From Rotaria socialis (taxonomy: Eukaryota > Rotifera > Eurotatoria > Philodinida > Philodinidae), in NCBI GenBank assembly GCA_905331475.1, contig CAJNYU010000114.1, positions 124,001 to 188,000 on the forward strand: a DNA stretch of 64,000 bases, read 5' to 3'. Within the stretch, counting starts at the first letter, position 1; each line of letters opens with the position of its first letter. A program made the translations under genes and the position numbers. Below are positions 47,161-59,092 of this stretch, in pieces. The notes below the pieces were generated by a model that saw only the letters and a program-made list of their open reading frames with translations, was not told the origin of the DNA and did no database searches.

Positions 47161-48623
47161 TTAGATCAGATTGTAATCATCATCGAGATATTTTCGATTT
47201 TTGTCATTCTGTTTAATGATTTGAGTCGATGGTGACTGTTTTGGTCCATTTAAAGCTAAACAAAAGAAAAGCAGATTACATTCAATTTGGACTACAAATT
47301 CGAATGATACTCGCTTACGTGTATGAACAATAGTTTTATAGTTTTTTCTTCGACGATCAGTATTTTCATTAGTTAACGGAATCGATGGATCAACACAATG
47401 ACGACAAATAAAATATACGAAAAAAAGTACAAATACAATAAATATAATAAGTAGAAAAGCAATGATTAATATTCCACGCCAGTGATGATGTTTAGCTATC
47501 AAAGCACGACGTTTTGTATCGATATTACGATTGAGTTTTGATCCATCCACATTGGAAACACATGATTCATTTGGTGTTTCGTCTGACCCATCTAAACAAT
47601 GAGCAACACCTAGAAGAAGAAAAACGAACAAATAACACAGCAAAAAACAAAGCAAATTAGTTTACCATCACATAACAGTGTATTACTAATGCAATCGCCA
47701 TTGCCACAAAGAAATTCATCATCATATTGATCACATGGATGTGTTTTGTTCGCTAACGAAACAGAATATGAGAATATTTCGTTGAATTCTCATTATTGAA
47801 AATTACTTACGAGGACGAAAAGTAGTAAGAATTACTTTAAATCCGAGTCCATTCACATTTCCACCGTCGGTACTAATAAAATTTCGTTGGTAGAATAAAA
47901 AAAAAGAAATAATTCAATTATCACTTTCCCCTACGAACCTGAAATGAACAGTAACAATGCCTGTAGGCGAAACCATATTGAATTTTTCTGCCTCGTTGAT
48001 TTGTCCGCATTCAATCGAGTCCTAACAAAACAAAACAAAATCGTAATTTAATAACAGAAGCAAAAAAAGGACAGATTCTTTAACGCACAAGTTTCTCTTG
48101 TCGTGCTACATGAAATGATTTATAAAAGCGAAGTGAATCTAAACAATCGGTACCACCATGAATATCATTGAGATCTAGTGCCACGATATGTATACGAATG
48201 TGATTGTTTGGTCGCCGAGCCTGGAATTTAAATATTTAATTTTCGAATTCATCTTTTCGATCAAACCTGAAATGTCATTAAGCAGTTTTCATAAGGTAGA
48301 TACGTGTCATGTTTAGAATATGGATATGATTTAAGGACAGCGCCGTCAATACGATGGCCATCACCGCATACATTCGAACGTTTAATTCCATCGATTGGTT
48401 TTGAAGTTACGATATCTATTAGAAGGTTAGAATCTTTTTTTATTTGTCATTTTCTACATTAAACTCTATTCTTACATTCTTCAGCTTGTCTAGCATAATT
48501 GTCAGTATAATCATTAAACGAAAATACCGATGTTGTTGCTTTTGTAATATAAATATTTACAAAGAAGACGAGCAACAGCAACGGCAGAGCGTTACATGAA
48601 ATAGCTTGAAAGTAGATACGCAT
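47161..48623 (-). CDS. CUB plus LDL-receptor class A single-pass membrane protein
   Basis: Exons 48623-48476, 48415-48267, 48220-48089, 48021-47939, 47872-47811, 47752-47666, 47609-47319 and 47255-47161 give 348 residues. A signal peptide (ISCNALPLLLLVFFVNIYIT) precedes a CUB-like region (about 50-190: NVCGDG, YPYSKHDTYLPYENCLMTF, RIHIVALDLNDIHGGTDCLD, GIVTVHF). A canonical LDLa repeat follows with six Cys and the calcium-binding DGVAHCLDGSDE. Residues 266-289 are a membrane helix. A basic cytosolic tail of about 59 residues closes the protein. The layout resembles LDLRAD2-like or LRP12-like small receptors; the ligand is unknown. An in-frame ATG at 48665 would add 14 residues ahead of the signal peptide. 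Confidence 0.82.
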
Positions 48624-48665
48624 TCGCTTGATAGAATAAATGAGAATGTGTAATAATCGAGGCAC

Positions 48666-49694
48666 CTGCAGATCATATCTATAAGTAAGGAAATAGGTGT
48701 AAATTTCATTAGTGGCGAAGAAAAAAATTGCAACAAAAACGAGATCATCATCTCTCGTATGATTTTCTCACGGAGTTAGCCAACCCACATCCTGTAGCCA
48801 TGTTCATTGTTGGCTGCCAATCCTCAAATAAACATGAGGGAAAAAAGAACTTCCGCAAAGAATAGAGATGGCGTTGTTCGTCACATAGAGAATCACATTA
48901 GCAGATCTTTTGTCAACACACACGGCAGGAATAAATCGGAATCGCTGATGTCAACTGCACACTGATCTGGTTAATAATGATAAAATGCACTGTATATATA
49001 TATATGTTTGTTGAGTTGAGTTTAACACTTCTGATTTCGTATATTAAAGAATCACTATGTGGAAAATGAATAATATCTAGATTCGTGATAGAAAAATCAA
49101 ATTAGTGTAGTCATTTAAAATTCATGGCTACCAAGGAAGTCTCTCAAATCGATTATTGCTTGTGGTAGGAGGCCAATTACTCTATATAGAGTTTATTCAC
49201 TTATGAATGTCCTTGAGGGAGTTTTTTAAAATAAAGTATTCTTTAAATTAATAGGATGATCTCCATCTGATTTTTTCTTCTTTTCTAGAACAAAAACATT
49301 TTACAATCTTCATGATCAATAAGCAATGTGAAGACGTGCGCTTTTATTATAGTCTGTGTCTATGCGATGTCACTAGTGATAATTACTTTTTGCGAATATG
49401 CTTGAGACAGAAGCAAGATCGTGCTTCGAAAATATCATTACACTATATTATCTTTCAGCAACTAACAAGGGATTTGGATTATTTTTAGAATATCAGTTCT
49501 TGATTACAACCTAGGGTAATTATCTATTAATAACTATCTTTAAGATATAAAAATAGAATTAAAGCTTTGTTTTTCTAGATTCAACACACTCAATCACAGG
49601 CTAGTGCTCGCATGAAATTTTTTCCATGTCGAATCTAACACGGCCGATGATTGATCTTTAAGTCTCGCGCCGATCTGATTAATTATCAATACGA
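48666..49694. other. Divergent intergenic region
   Basis: The shared upstream space of the CUB/LDLa gene (minus) and the CatSper-like gene (plus). A TA run lies near 48993-49004. No exon or RNA gene recognised; it should hold both promoters, but no clear TATA box was assigned. Confidence 0.4.
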
Positions 49695-52600
49695 ATGACA
49701 TCGTCATTATTCAATATCGTCCTGTTGTTAATAATCAAGGACTTTGATAATCTTCTCACGCTAGATGAATTATGCAGTAACGTATCATCGACTAATTCAA
49801 CGAGCAACATTTCTCAAGCGTATACGCCACTTCGATATTCAATATTAAAAACATTAGTTATAACAAATCCATGTGATACAGATAAATCCATTCTGATTCG
49901 TAATAAAATATTTTATAAATACGATCGTGAACAACATAAATGGAAGCGATTATGTATCGCTCAAAACTTATTTGACAAGAAAGTATATCGTGTTCGTAAA
50001 ATAAAATGAAAAAAAACGAAAGATTATTTTAGATTCCAATAGTAAATTCCATAGCTCATTTAAATAATGATCTAATTCTAATTATCAATGGTGTTTTATT
50101 TCGTACACAAAATGTAATAAGTTCAGTAAAAAACAATGACATTATCTATAGATTAAAACGATACATTAGTAAGAGAAATTTTAAAGAAATTTTCAAGTCA
50201 CGAAGCTATTTAGATCTACCAATTTTATTCGATAATATTGATTATGTATTTACAACACCATGTTGTACATGTCTCAAAACTCCGAACTACCGTTCTATAA
50301 GTCATACATTTAATGATTACATTCTTCTAGCTAATCAACTTGGCAATGTAATACTTTTCAATTTTAAATCCGTCACGATTGTGTATAATTTTGGAAATAT
50401 TTTTCAATTTCAATCTGTAAAATTTAATATGAGCCAGAAATAAAATTGTTTTTCTTTCTGAATAAAATCCTTTTAGGTTTGTGAATCGAATCAGTGTAGG
50501 ATTCTTCATCTTGGACTTTCACATTCTATACCATCACTGTTGTGTTTTATTCAATATGAAACTGGAAAAGTAAAGAGTTATGATTCAATCTATTCAAGAA
50601 AAGATTATCATCTTGCCTCTAGGCTGTTATTGTTCATCAATCTTTCTTAAATTTTAATTCAACTATTCAAAAATCAACTTATTTAAATTTCATTGGTGAC
50701 ACTTTATATATAGCACCAAGTACATATCATAATAGTTATTTTATTTGGGATGAAAACAGACTTTACTATACAACCAATGGAGGTCTTATGCTGTCTGAAG
50801 TGATTGCCGATGGTTGTCACTTTGATTACTTAGAAAATATGAATGAAAATCAATTGAAAAACTATTACACAAATCTCAATATTGATTATGACAATATAAC
50901 ACTAATAACTAAGCAAATCTATTGTTTATTTAATCAAACTATTGATTATATTTTTATTTCCAATAATGAGTTTTTTATTATGACTAAACATAGTAAAATC
51001 AATTCTTTAAAAATTCTAAACTTTCAACTCTTTTGTTTTCGTAAGAAAAAGTGTTATACGGCAAAGAATCGTTAGCTCCATCTATGATAAATCTTAAACA
51101 AGAAAAACGATGTTCTTCGATGTTTCAAAATATCGAAAATCAATTTTTACCAGGAAGAAATTTGAATACAAGTGAATGTCTATTGAATTTTAACAAACAA
51201 TCGTTGGCATGTTCAATGTTTGTTCAATCTTCATGTTCATATATTTCTTTTAAACCATTATTTGACATCAATAGAATATACGTCTTAGAAAAAAATCATC
51301 AAAAATATTTTAAATTCATTCTTGAGGCTTATACAATGATTCCAATAATTATTATTAGTACTAAATCAATGTTTTTAGATTATTCAATTAATTATACAAT
51401 CAATCGTATGAATACCGGGGGTATCATTCAAATTATAGGAGTGAGTATGAAGATTCTAAACAAGATAAATTCACACATAGATTCTCTACGTCAAATAGGA
51501 TATTTTAGTTTCAACTACCAATAAAATAAGGTAATAGAAAAATTTGTCTCTGCCGAAGATTCTTTTACATATTATTCAGAGATTACTACTGCTTGAAAAA
51601 ATAAATTTTTCATACAATTAGAACTGGTGAAAACTCTCGTTTTATTTAAATCGTGCAGGCACAGCATTCACATGAATAGTTTAAACTAAACTAAATCTTG
51701 TATTGCTATTAGAGAAATGAGATTTTGCCCGATGAGGGAAAGTTTTCAAGTACGACTCGTCAATCACGTTAATATTGTGTCAATAGGTGTAACGCGATGG
51801 AACAAGTAAATGTCTATCCGTTGTCTATCTTCAATCGATACAGTTTTAATAAATTTATTGTTATTGATAACTGATCTGTCAAAGAATTGAACTAGAAAAG
51901 TTTTAGCCATAAAGATGCCTTATAGATCAGAGGATATTCTACTTTCGATTTCAAGGTAAACCTTATTATTAATATATCAAATGTTGAAAATATCAGGCGT
52001 TCGTAATTTTCCGTCTGGCACATGTTACTTCTCAATATTCAATATTTAAAGAACAATACATCTCCCGTAACTGAAATTTTATACTCCGCTCATTTGACAA
52101 ATATTTTACCAGCGTATAACACATTCAGTGCAAAGGAGAAGTATTGACGGCATTTAATACTCAAGTTGATACCTATTTATGGGGAATATGCCAGCTCGAT
52201 TGATCAGTCATATTTGTGGAAATTACCCAATGACGACATGCATTACTTAGGCAATAGTAATATAAAATTTAGTCCAATTGCCAATGCTCACCAGAATTTA
52301 TTGTCCTCGTATACAGTAGTGGTAAGCTAGATGTGCTACAATCGAGAATAAGATTACGATGCAGTTCGAAATTCAAACTTTCAAGAAATCGAAAATTATT
52401 TTTCATTTAAATATTTGACGTTTTCAAATCAGGAATTTTGATTTGAAATTGAAATTTCTCTATCATTGATCATAAAATATTCTTTACACATATAATTTAG
52501 TTCGCGAAGTATTCCTCATTGGTAAATATGAATAATACTAAACAATAGATTTCAATTTTCTGTCTAGCAATGATCATTATGATTCAAGTTTGATTACAAT

Positions 52601-54469
52601 TCGTCTTGAGCTCATACAATACAGTTACTCATGTAATGAACCATCATCTTTTGTAAGAATTAACGCGTTAGATTTATTTAATAGTAATCTATATGGTTTC
52701 TAGTCATTTCAAGTCGAAGCTTCATGCGCTTCAGCAAGTGTATTACGCATTGAAAAGTAATAAAACTCGAATGAAAATTTGTTTGCAATGATGCTTCGCT
52801 TTTCTTTTGTGAAAAGAAACGCTGACTTTGAATATTGGAATGAATCTAATCCAATAGTTGACATTGAATGGTTAAGTTTATTTTTCTTCTGATACAATGA
52901 ACAATGTCGCAAAAAATTAAATTTTTCTATTAGGATTCGAAAGAATTTTCCAGCAAATGCTTTTAGTCAAGTTCCTTCTGTCTACATCAAACGTAAACAA
53001 ATCGATTCGATTCTACTAAACTACCAATAGTAGACGAAGAAGAAGAAAAAAAAACAGAAATGTTTGTCCTTCATGTAAATTTTCTCTTCTAGTTGTTTAA
53101 ATCAATCTTGTCAATCAGTAAAAACTAATCAACTTGATTTTTTACTTATTTATGCAATACCGATAAGTAAACATCACGAAAACTATGCTCGTTATTTAAT
53201 CAATCGGTCAGATTCTTGTATATCAACTAGTCAATCGATTTATCGCCTATGGCTGAAATGGACATTAAATATAACGGCTAGAAACCAACTTTTCCCAGTA
53301 AGAATATTAACCACAAACATCTGTATCGGTTGCGAGGCTTTGATTTTTCAAAAATGATTGGGATTTTCGCCTAAATCCCCACTGTAAACTTTGCTATTAA
53401 ACAAAAGATACAAGAATGAATATCTAGATCAATTCCGGTAGCTTGCTCTCCTGAAATGTCTTTTTAATCGAATAAACTTGACAATAGTAATATTCGGAAG
53501 ATTATTGTTACTATTCTTGTAGGCACACAAGTATTTTCCGATTCTCGAAACTGAAATTGAGCATTTAGAATTTCTTGTCATTTGAAAGATAGATTCAAAG
53601 CCCTAAAAAATTTCTCCGGTCACATTTGAATGAGACAAGAATTTTACTATTCGTCTGTGTCAGTCCTAGAACTTATGATTTGTTCTTTTTTTTGCCTACG
53701 ATCTTTATTAATATATTCCAGAGTGAATTTTAAATTAATTCTTCTGATCTTAAAACTACCCGTAGGATAGTTTTCATTATCTATTCTCTCTTTGATGTTA
53801 TATTATAAGTTCCGCGTTGTTTAGATTCCTCATGAACGACGTACATTCTATCGAACACTATTAAATACTCTTGCAATATCGAATAATTCATGTCTGCTTT
53901 TTAATGGGTCTAATCCTTTACATATAAATGATACTATAAATCAAGCATCGCATGACTATTTAAATTTTGTTCTTCATATAATAGCTTATAATAATAAATT
54001 TAGGTACTATATAATAAAATATAACGTGCTTTTATTTGACAATGAACTTTTTTTTTGAATTTAGTTTCGGCGAACTTGAAACATTTGTGTTAATCGAAAT
54101 CGAGCCAATGTATAATAATATCTATAGTTCATATCGTGGTTTTATTTTTTTAATAGCTGTTTTTTTATGCACTACATTATTTATGGTATTGATTCATATC
54201 TATACATACTATAAACAGCAACAACGAAAAAAGCACCTTGAATATCATCGTTTACATCAGATTGACGCAGGACAGTAAGAGTCAAAAAAAGATAAAATTG
54301 ATTAAAAGAGCATTTTAACTTTTCTATTAGACTTCATCAATGGTATGATATTGCACACTATTTAAATGCCAATGAAAATAATGAGAATTATGTTTTTATG
54401 TGTAACTACTTGAGCAATCTGAAATCAACAACAAGCATAACAAAACATCTTATGGAGTATCGTACTTAA
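49695..54469 (+). CDS. Large extracellular single-pass protein, CatSper auxiliary subunit-like
   Basis: Exons 49695-49982, 50033-50416, 50477-50569, 50623-50992, 51046-51440, 51499-51530, 52568-52652, 52704-52756, 52817-52870, 52934-53029, 53093-53297, 53825-54003, 54065-54274 and 54331-54469 close in frame at 860 residues. A signal peptide (SSLFNIVLLLIIKDF) leads a long ectodomain with propeller-like strands (IAHLNNDLILIINGVLFRTQ, SYFIWDENRLYYTTNG). An Ig-like stretch follows (SSLITIRLELIQYSYSC, SFQVEASCASASVLRIEK). One membrane helix lies near 770-791, before a basic tail of about 69 residues. Length and order recall CatSper beta/gamma/delta/epsilon subunits, which surround the sperm calcium channel; strand patterns look most like delta and epsilon. 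The match is by eye and weak. Gene structure is well supported; identity is not. Confidence 0.5.
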
Positions 54470-57160
54470 AAATCCTTGTAATTGTTTTTATAATAAATAC
54501 TGATTCTAATAGTTGAATCCGTGGGTAGAGTCGAAGTGAATGAGATTTCTCATCATAAAGTCATGTTCTTGGGATTATGATTGAAGCTGTTAAAATAATA
54601 AGATGATAGGGAATTAATTTTGTTGTAAAGCATTGGAGCCGAAAAAAGCAGTTCCTCTCTAAACAGTAAATTTACCCTTGTGAATTTTGTATTCATTCTG
54701 TTGCATACTATGCGTCTCTATTTCTAAAAATAAGAATTCATCATTCTGCACGTTCAAATTATTCTTCCAGAAGATTAAATCGACATGAATAGAACAAAAT
54801 ATTGTGTATTCAAACTTCAGTCTTTTTAAAACCGACAATCTAAACTAGGATTTCTCTTTTATAGGTGACTTAAAATAATAAATCAATAGGCTTTAGTTGG
54901 TTTATATCAATTTGTATCGTAGACTTTTATTGCACTCTACGTTGACTCATAAGTTATAGTATAATTTTGAAAGCATCCTCTTAGAAATATTTATTACAAT
55001 TCGTAAATATTTATTGACATAAGTAGGTAAAATGAGAAAAATATTTTTATTATTTATAAACAATAGTCTTATAGTAAAAAGGGTTAAAGAGAAAAGTGAA
55101 TCTTGTTGGTATTGTTTTCACTAAAAGAAAAGTTTTCCTTCCATAAAAATGGATACTTGAAAATAAATACTAAATATTTTTGCCTCTTTAGACTTTATGG
55201 TTCAATTCGTCATAAGCATTTGTATATGTTTTATATTTTTTTGATGAATAGACGTATGCTAGAATGTATCTTTTGTGTGAAAATAAAATAAATTAGAGTC
55301 AAGTGAATAACAAACATGATGTCAATGTATCGCTCGAACGATCAAAACTGCTTATTTCTTTCCTGTGTGTTATAGACGTCGTTCTATATGACTTGAAAAA
55401 GAAAATAGGAAGAGCATTTTTGCTCATTCTGTAATTATACTTTGGGTAGTTCGTTCTTTCCTCATGTCGTCGACGATGACGATAGTATATCATAATTCTT
55501 ATTTAGATAAACCGGCCCATTTGCTTGTAACCAAGGTAGTCCAGCGATAAAAACGACCGCCTTCACTATTCTTTCACCATCATAAAAAAGAGACACCAGG
55601 ATAAGGGAGAGAGAGAAAGAAAGGATGATTATGACTTTGATGAGGATTCAGTGAAAAGAAAAAGAAAAACAGAAGCTAGTACGATGCAAGTCTATCTGCA
55701 TATATGTATGCGTATGGTCCATTCTTTGGCAGGTCATACAACTTATCATAGAGCGACTAGTCATAACGCATGAATAAGCAAGCACAGTGTTACACTCGGC
55801 TGCTCGAATCGAAAAGCAAGTTAAAATGAAAAAAAACGACGAAGAATATATGTGTATATAAAAAAAATGAGAGTCGATTCTTTCCAAGGAGTCAATGTCG
55901 TAGCGTAGACAAGCATAGCTGCAATATTTTGCCCATTGTCAACAAACACCACACTCACATATGCAGAACTGATGGTGAGTGGAATTGAGAAAAAAAGAGT
56001 AAAGTGATCGCAATGTACACCTAAGAAAAAAAGAATAGAAGACATAGACACCGGAGTGTTGCTGCAAACAATCCTTTGCCTTGCTTGGGTACAAGCAAAG
56101 CAAAGGTAAAAGAAAAGAAATCAGTAATGTATGTGTCAAAAAACACATTCCCCATCCATTCTGCTTCTATAGAACGAAGGTCTGGCTGATTAAAATAAAT
56201 AAAAAGACGCTCGTTCGTTGCCTCTCGACAGCAGTAGAGCACCGAGAAATTCTAGACTCTTGTGTTTATCGCAAGCAAGGTGAAGTATGAAGAAAAAAAT
56301 AGGAGAGGGAGCAAAAAGAAGGAAGAAGAGCCGCTGATGCTTATTCTACATGGTTTACTTCAATGATCTTCTTAAGCAAGACTCTAGTTTGCTGCCTGCG
56401 AGTGATCACTTCCTGTTATAATCGCGTAGATAACCGCTTTTACTACATCTGCATCGTTTTTCTGGTTGTCGTCTTCTGTTTTGGTTTGATCGTTTGTTAT
56501 TGTTGTACGGAAGGCGAGGGTGATGGTGGTACTAGACATTACTTATTGCAGATTTTTCTCTTACTTTCTCAGTTCTTTTTTTTTTGAAAAAAAGACGATG
56601 TCGACGACGGTGTACACGAAGGAAGACGAAAATGCATTTTTACCTATATAGTTATATATATAGTTATATATATATAGTTATATATATATAAATATATCTG
56701 GATTAAAGAGAAGCAAGCATAAAACAGAGACGTTAAAGAAGAAAAAGAAGAAGAAAGGAAGAAGAGAAATAATAATATGAATAAAACTATGACTACATGA
56801 TGGCGGTGGGACACTCCAAAAGTATAGCTCTCACTCTCACTCATACTCTCGCTTTCAGTCACTTGCACAATGCGAAGACAGAAAGAGCATGAAGGAGAGA
56901 GAACATCGGTGCTTGGCAACAACGCACGTCGCTTATACCTACCTAATGCTGCAACACTGTGTCGTATTTAGTTTAGACTCGTTCTTTAATTCATGTTTTT
57001 ATTCATATTTTTAGTAGCTTGTCATTTTAGACAACTTTTCTTTTTTCTCTCTTTTATTATAGATCGAACTATTTTCTTTCAATTACTATTATTATTATTA
57101 TTTTTTTCTTTTTCATTATTCGCATCCAGAACTATACGTATTATATATACATAAAAAGTT
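54470..57160. other. Gene-poor 2.7 kb upstream of the Myb-like gene
   Basis: The sequence is AT-rich up to about 55.3 kb. Then a purine-rich, less AT-rich stretch runs to about 56.9 kb with GAGAGA runs (about 55608-55625) and TATATAGTTA repeats (56645-56697). Short minus-strand frames occur but have no domains or splice chains. It may hold a large promoter/enhancer or 5' UTR. Confidence 0.4.
56645..56697. repeat. TATATAGTTA minisatellite
   Basis: Three copies of ATATAGTTATATATAT-like sequence merge into a plain TA run. Confidence 0.8.
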
Positions 57161-58378
57161 ATGAACGATCAACCAGCTGATTATTCTTCGATTGATTCGT
57201 TTCATGTTGGTCGTCGCCGTAAACCAAATTTTACTGAACATGAAGTTTTAAATATAATTGATCAGTATGATACATATAAAGAATTATTACATTCTCGTGA
57301 AGCATCGAAAAGTGTTATCGCACAAAAACAAGCTATATGGAAACAAATCACCGATAATCTCAATGCGACTTATCCACAAGTTGAACGAACTGTTGATGAT
57401 GTACGACGAAAATGGAAAAAATTGCAAAGTGAAGCTAAACGTGAAGTCGCTGCTAATCGCACAGCACAAGCATCAGGTTCATCAACATCAGTGTCAAATA
57501 AACAATTGAATTTATATAATCGCATATTAACTATTTGCCGTCCAGCATCAGTATCTTCTCATTTTCCTCATACTGTTTTACAACATCAACAACATGTATT
57601 ACCACAACAATCAACTATAAATAGCAATCATCATGATGTATCATTTAATGAACAGGTTAGTAAATTCGTGCATAAAATAGTTTTTCCGTTTGATTATAAT
57701 AACACGTTAAAGAACAAAAGACGACGATGATGATGATAATAATAATAATAATAAATATTTTAATGTTATTTTTAGTCATCAGATAAAGTTGATTCTCCAT
57801 CATCAGATCTTCCTAATGGTGTTAGTGGTCAATTAGATTCTCCAGGCGACGAAAGTGCTAGTCTACTTGGCAATGATGACAATTCAACAAGTCCAGTAAC
57901 AAATTATCAAACAACATCAAATATTCCGTCACAACAAACATATACTCCAACAGTAGCAATATCATGCAATGGTCAAATATCAAAACGTACATTAGACAAA
58001 CGACGAAAATTATTAAAATCATCGGTTAATCAACAAAATTTGAATAATACAAATAAATCTTATGCACAACAACAAAATTCACTGCGTTATGAATCATTGA
58101 TCAAACGTAAACGTACACTTGAACTAACAAGTCAAAAACTTCTCAATGATAAACAAGTTTTACTGATTGAAAAGAAAAATATTGATATTAAAATAGCAAC
58201 AAATGAATGTGAAACTAAACGCATTGCTATTGAAAAACGTCGTGTAGAACTTGCTTCACAAAAATTTCAAAATGAGCCACAATTATCAACAAATGGTAAT
58301 AATAATAATAATTTATCTGATCAAGAGGATCATGATGACAATGATAGTCTCGATGACATGAGTGATTTTAATGAGTAG
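57161..58378 (+). CDS. Myb/SANT-like DNA-binding protein
   Basis: Exons 57161-57655 and 57776-58378 give 365 residues. Residues about 18-98 form a Myb/SANT-like domain of the type found in NAIF1 and FSBP. It reads KPNFTEHEVLNIIDQYDTYK, later WKQITDNLNATYP, and VRRKWKKLQSEAKREV, with conserved Trp residues. A Gln/Ser/Asn-rich middle follows. Then a charged helical segment (about 286-340, KRKRTLELTSQKLLNDKQVL) looks like a coiled coil for oligomerisation. The tail is acidic (DQEDHDDNDSLDDMSDF). It is probably a nuclear sequence-specific regulator; domesticated-transposon descent is common in this domain family but not shown here. Targets are unknown. Confidence 0.78.
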
Positions 58379-59092
58379 ATTATTTCTATTTACACAAGTA
58401 TATATGTTTTTCTGATTACTATTTGAAAAAACCGTCCACTTCTATCGTTTTAATTTTACTTTTTCTTTCGATTTTCTATTCCCGAATCTCTTTTCTTGTT
58501 GTTTTCTTTTTATCTAGCAACAGTGTGATATTTTTTTCTTCTTCTTTCGCTTTATTTCATGCGTACCCTTGTGATACTCAAAATCAGAACAGAACAAAGG
58601 CTAAATAGCAAAGCAAACTTAGAGTATTACTGTGATACATTCTTTTCTTTTCTTTTTAAATGTAACTCATCCATGTTCAAACGTTTTCATGCAACAAATC
58701 ATTGCTTTTTCGAAAATAATGCACGAACTACACACATGCACTCGCACAGTGTCTAGTTCTTTTTTTTTCGTTTTGATATTTGTTCAATTTCTCTAAATTT
58801 GTTTTTCTAATGTTTACTATACTGTAAATGTGCATGTACCTTTTATGCAGTTTTTTCTCTCTCGCTGATGCGTAAATTTTTCAACGCATATCGTACTTTG
58901 ACGTATAGACATATGTGTGTGTTGTCAAAATGAGAGCAGCAAAATGCACGCACACACATGTCATGATCAAAAAATACAATAATTAAAATAATACTCATGC
59001 CTACACCGGTATTGTAACTATATTCTTATAATTTATTGATATTTTTTTGAAAATTAATAGCACCAAAGAAAAATATACTTCTTCTTTTTTTT
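58379..59092. other. 3' region between Myb-like and CDGSH genes
   Basis: Convergent 3' ends. T-rich sequence and ACACAC/ATGTGTGTG stretches near 58910-58960. No exon recognised. Confidence 0.5.

Noticed and set aside
51042-51050. Apparent frameshift in the CatSper-like gene
   Set aside because: A 53-bp intron (50993-51045) with a normal donor and a TTTTCGTAAG acceptor restores the frame, so no mutation is needed.
52148-52325. Plus-strand open stretch ending in a GTAAGC donor between exons 6 and 7 of the CatSper-like gene
   Set aside because: Its only open frame enters in phase 0, while exon 6 leaves in phase 2 and exon 7 needs phase 2; joining exon 6 directly to exon 7 keeps fr. ame, so this was left out.
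55648-56242. Overlapping minus-strand frames with several Cys
   Set aside because: No domain, no consistent splice sites, overlapping frames in one GA-rich stretch; more likely upstream DNA of the Myb-like gene.
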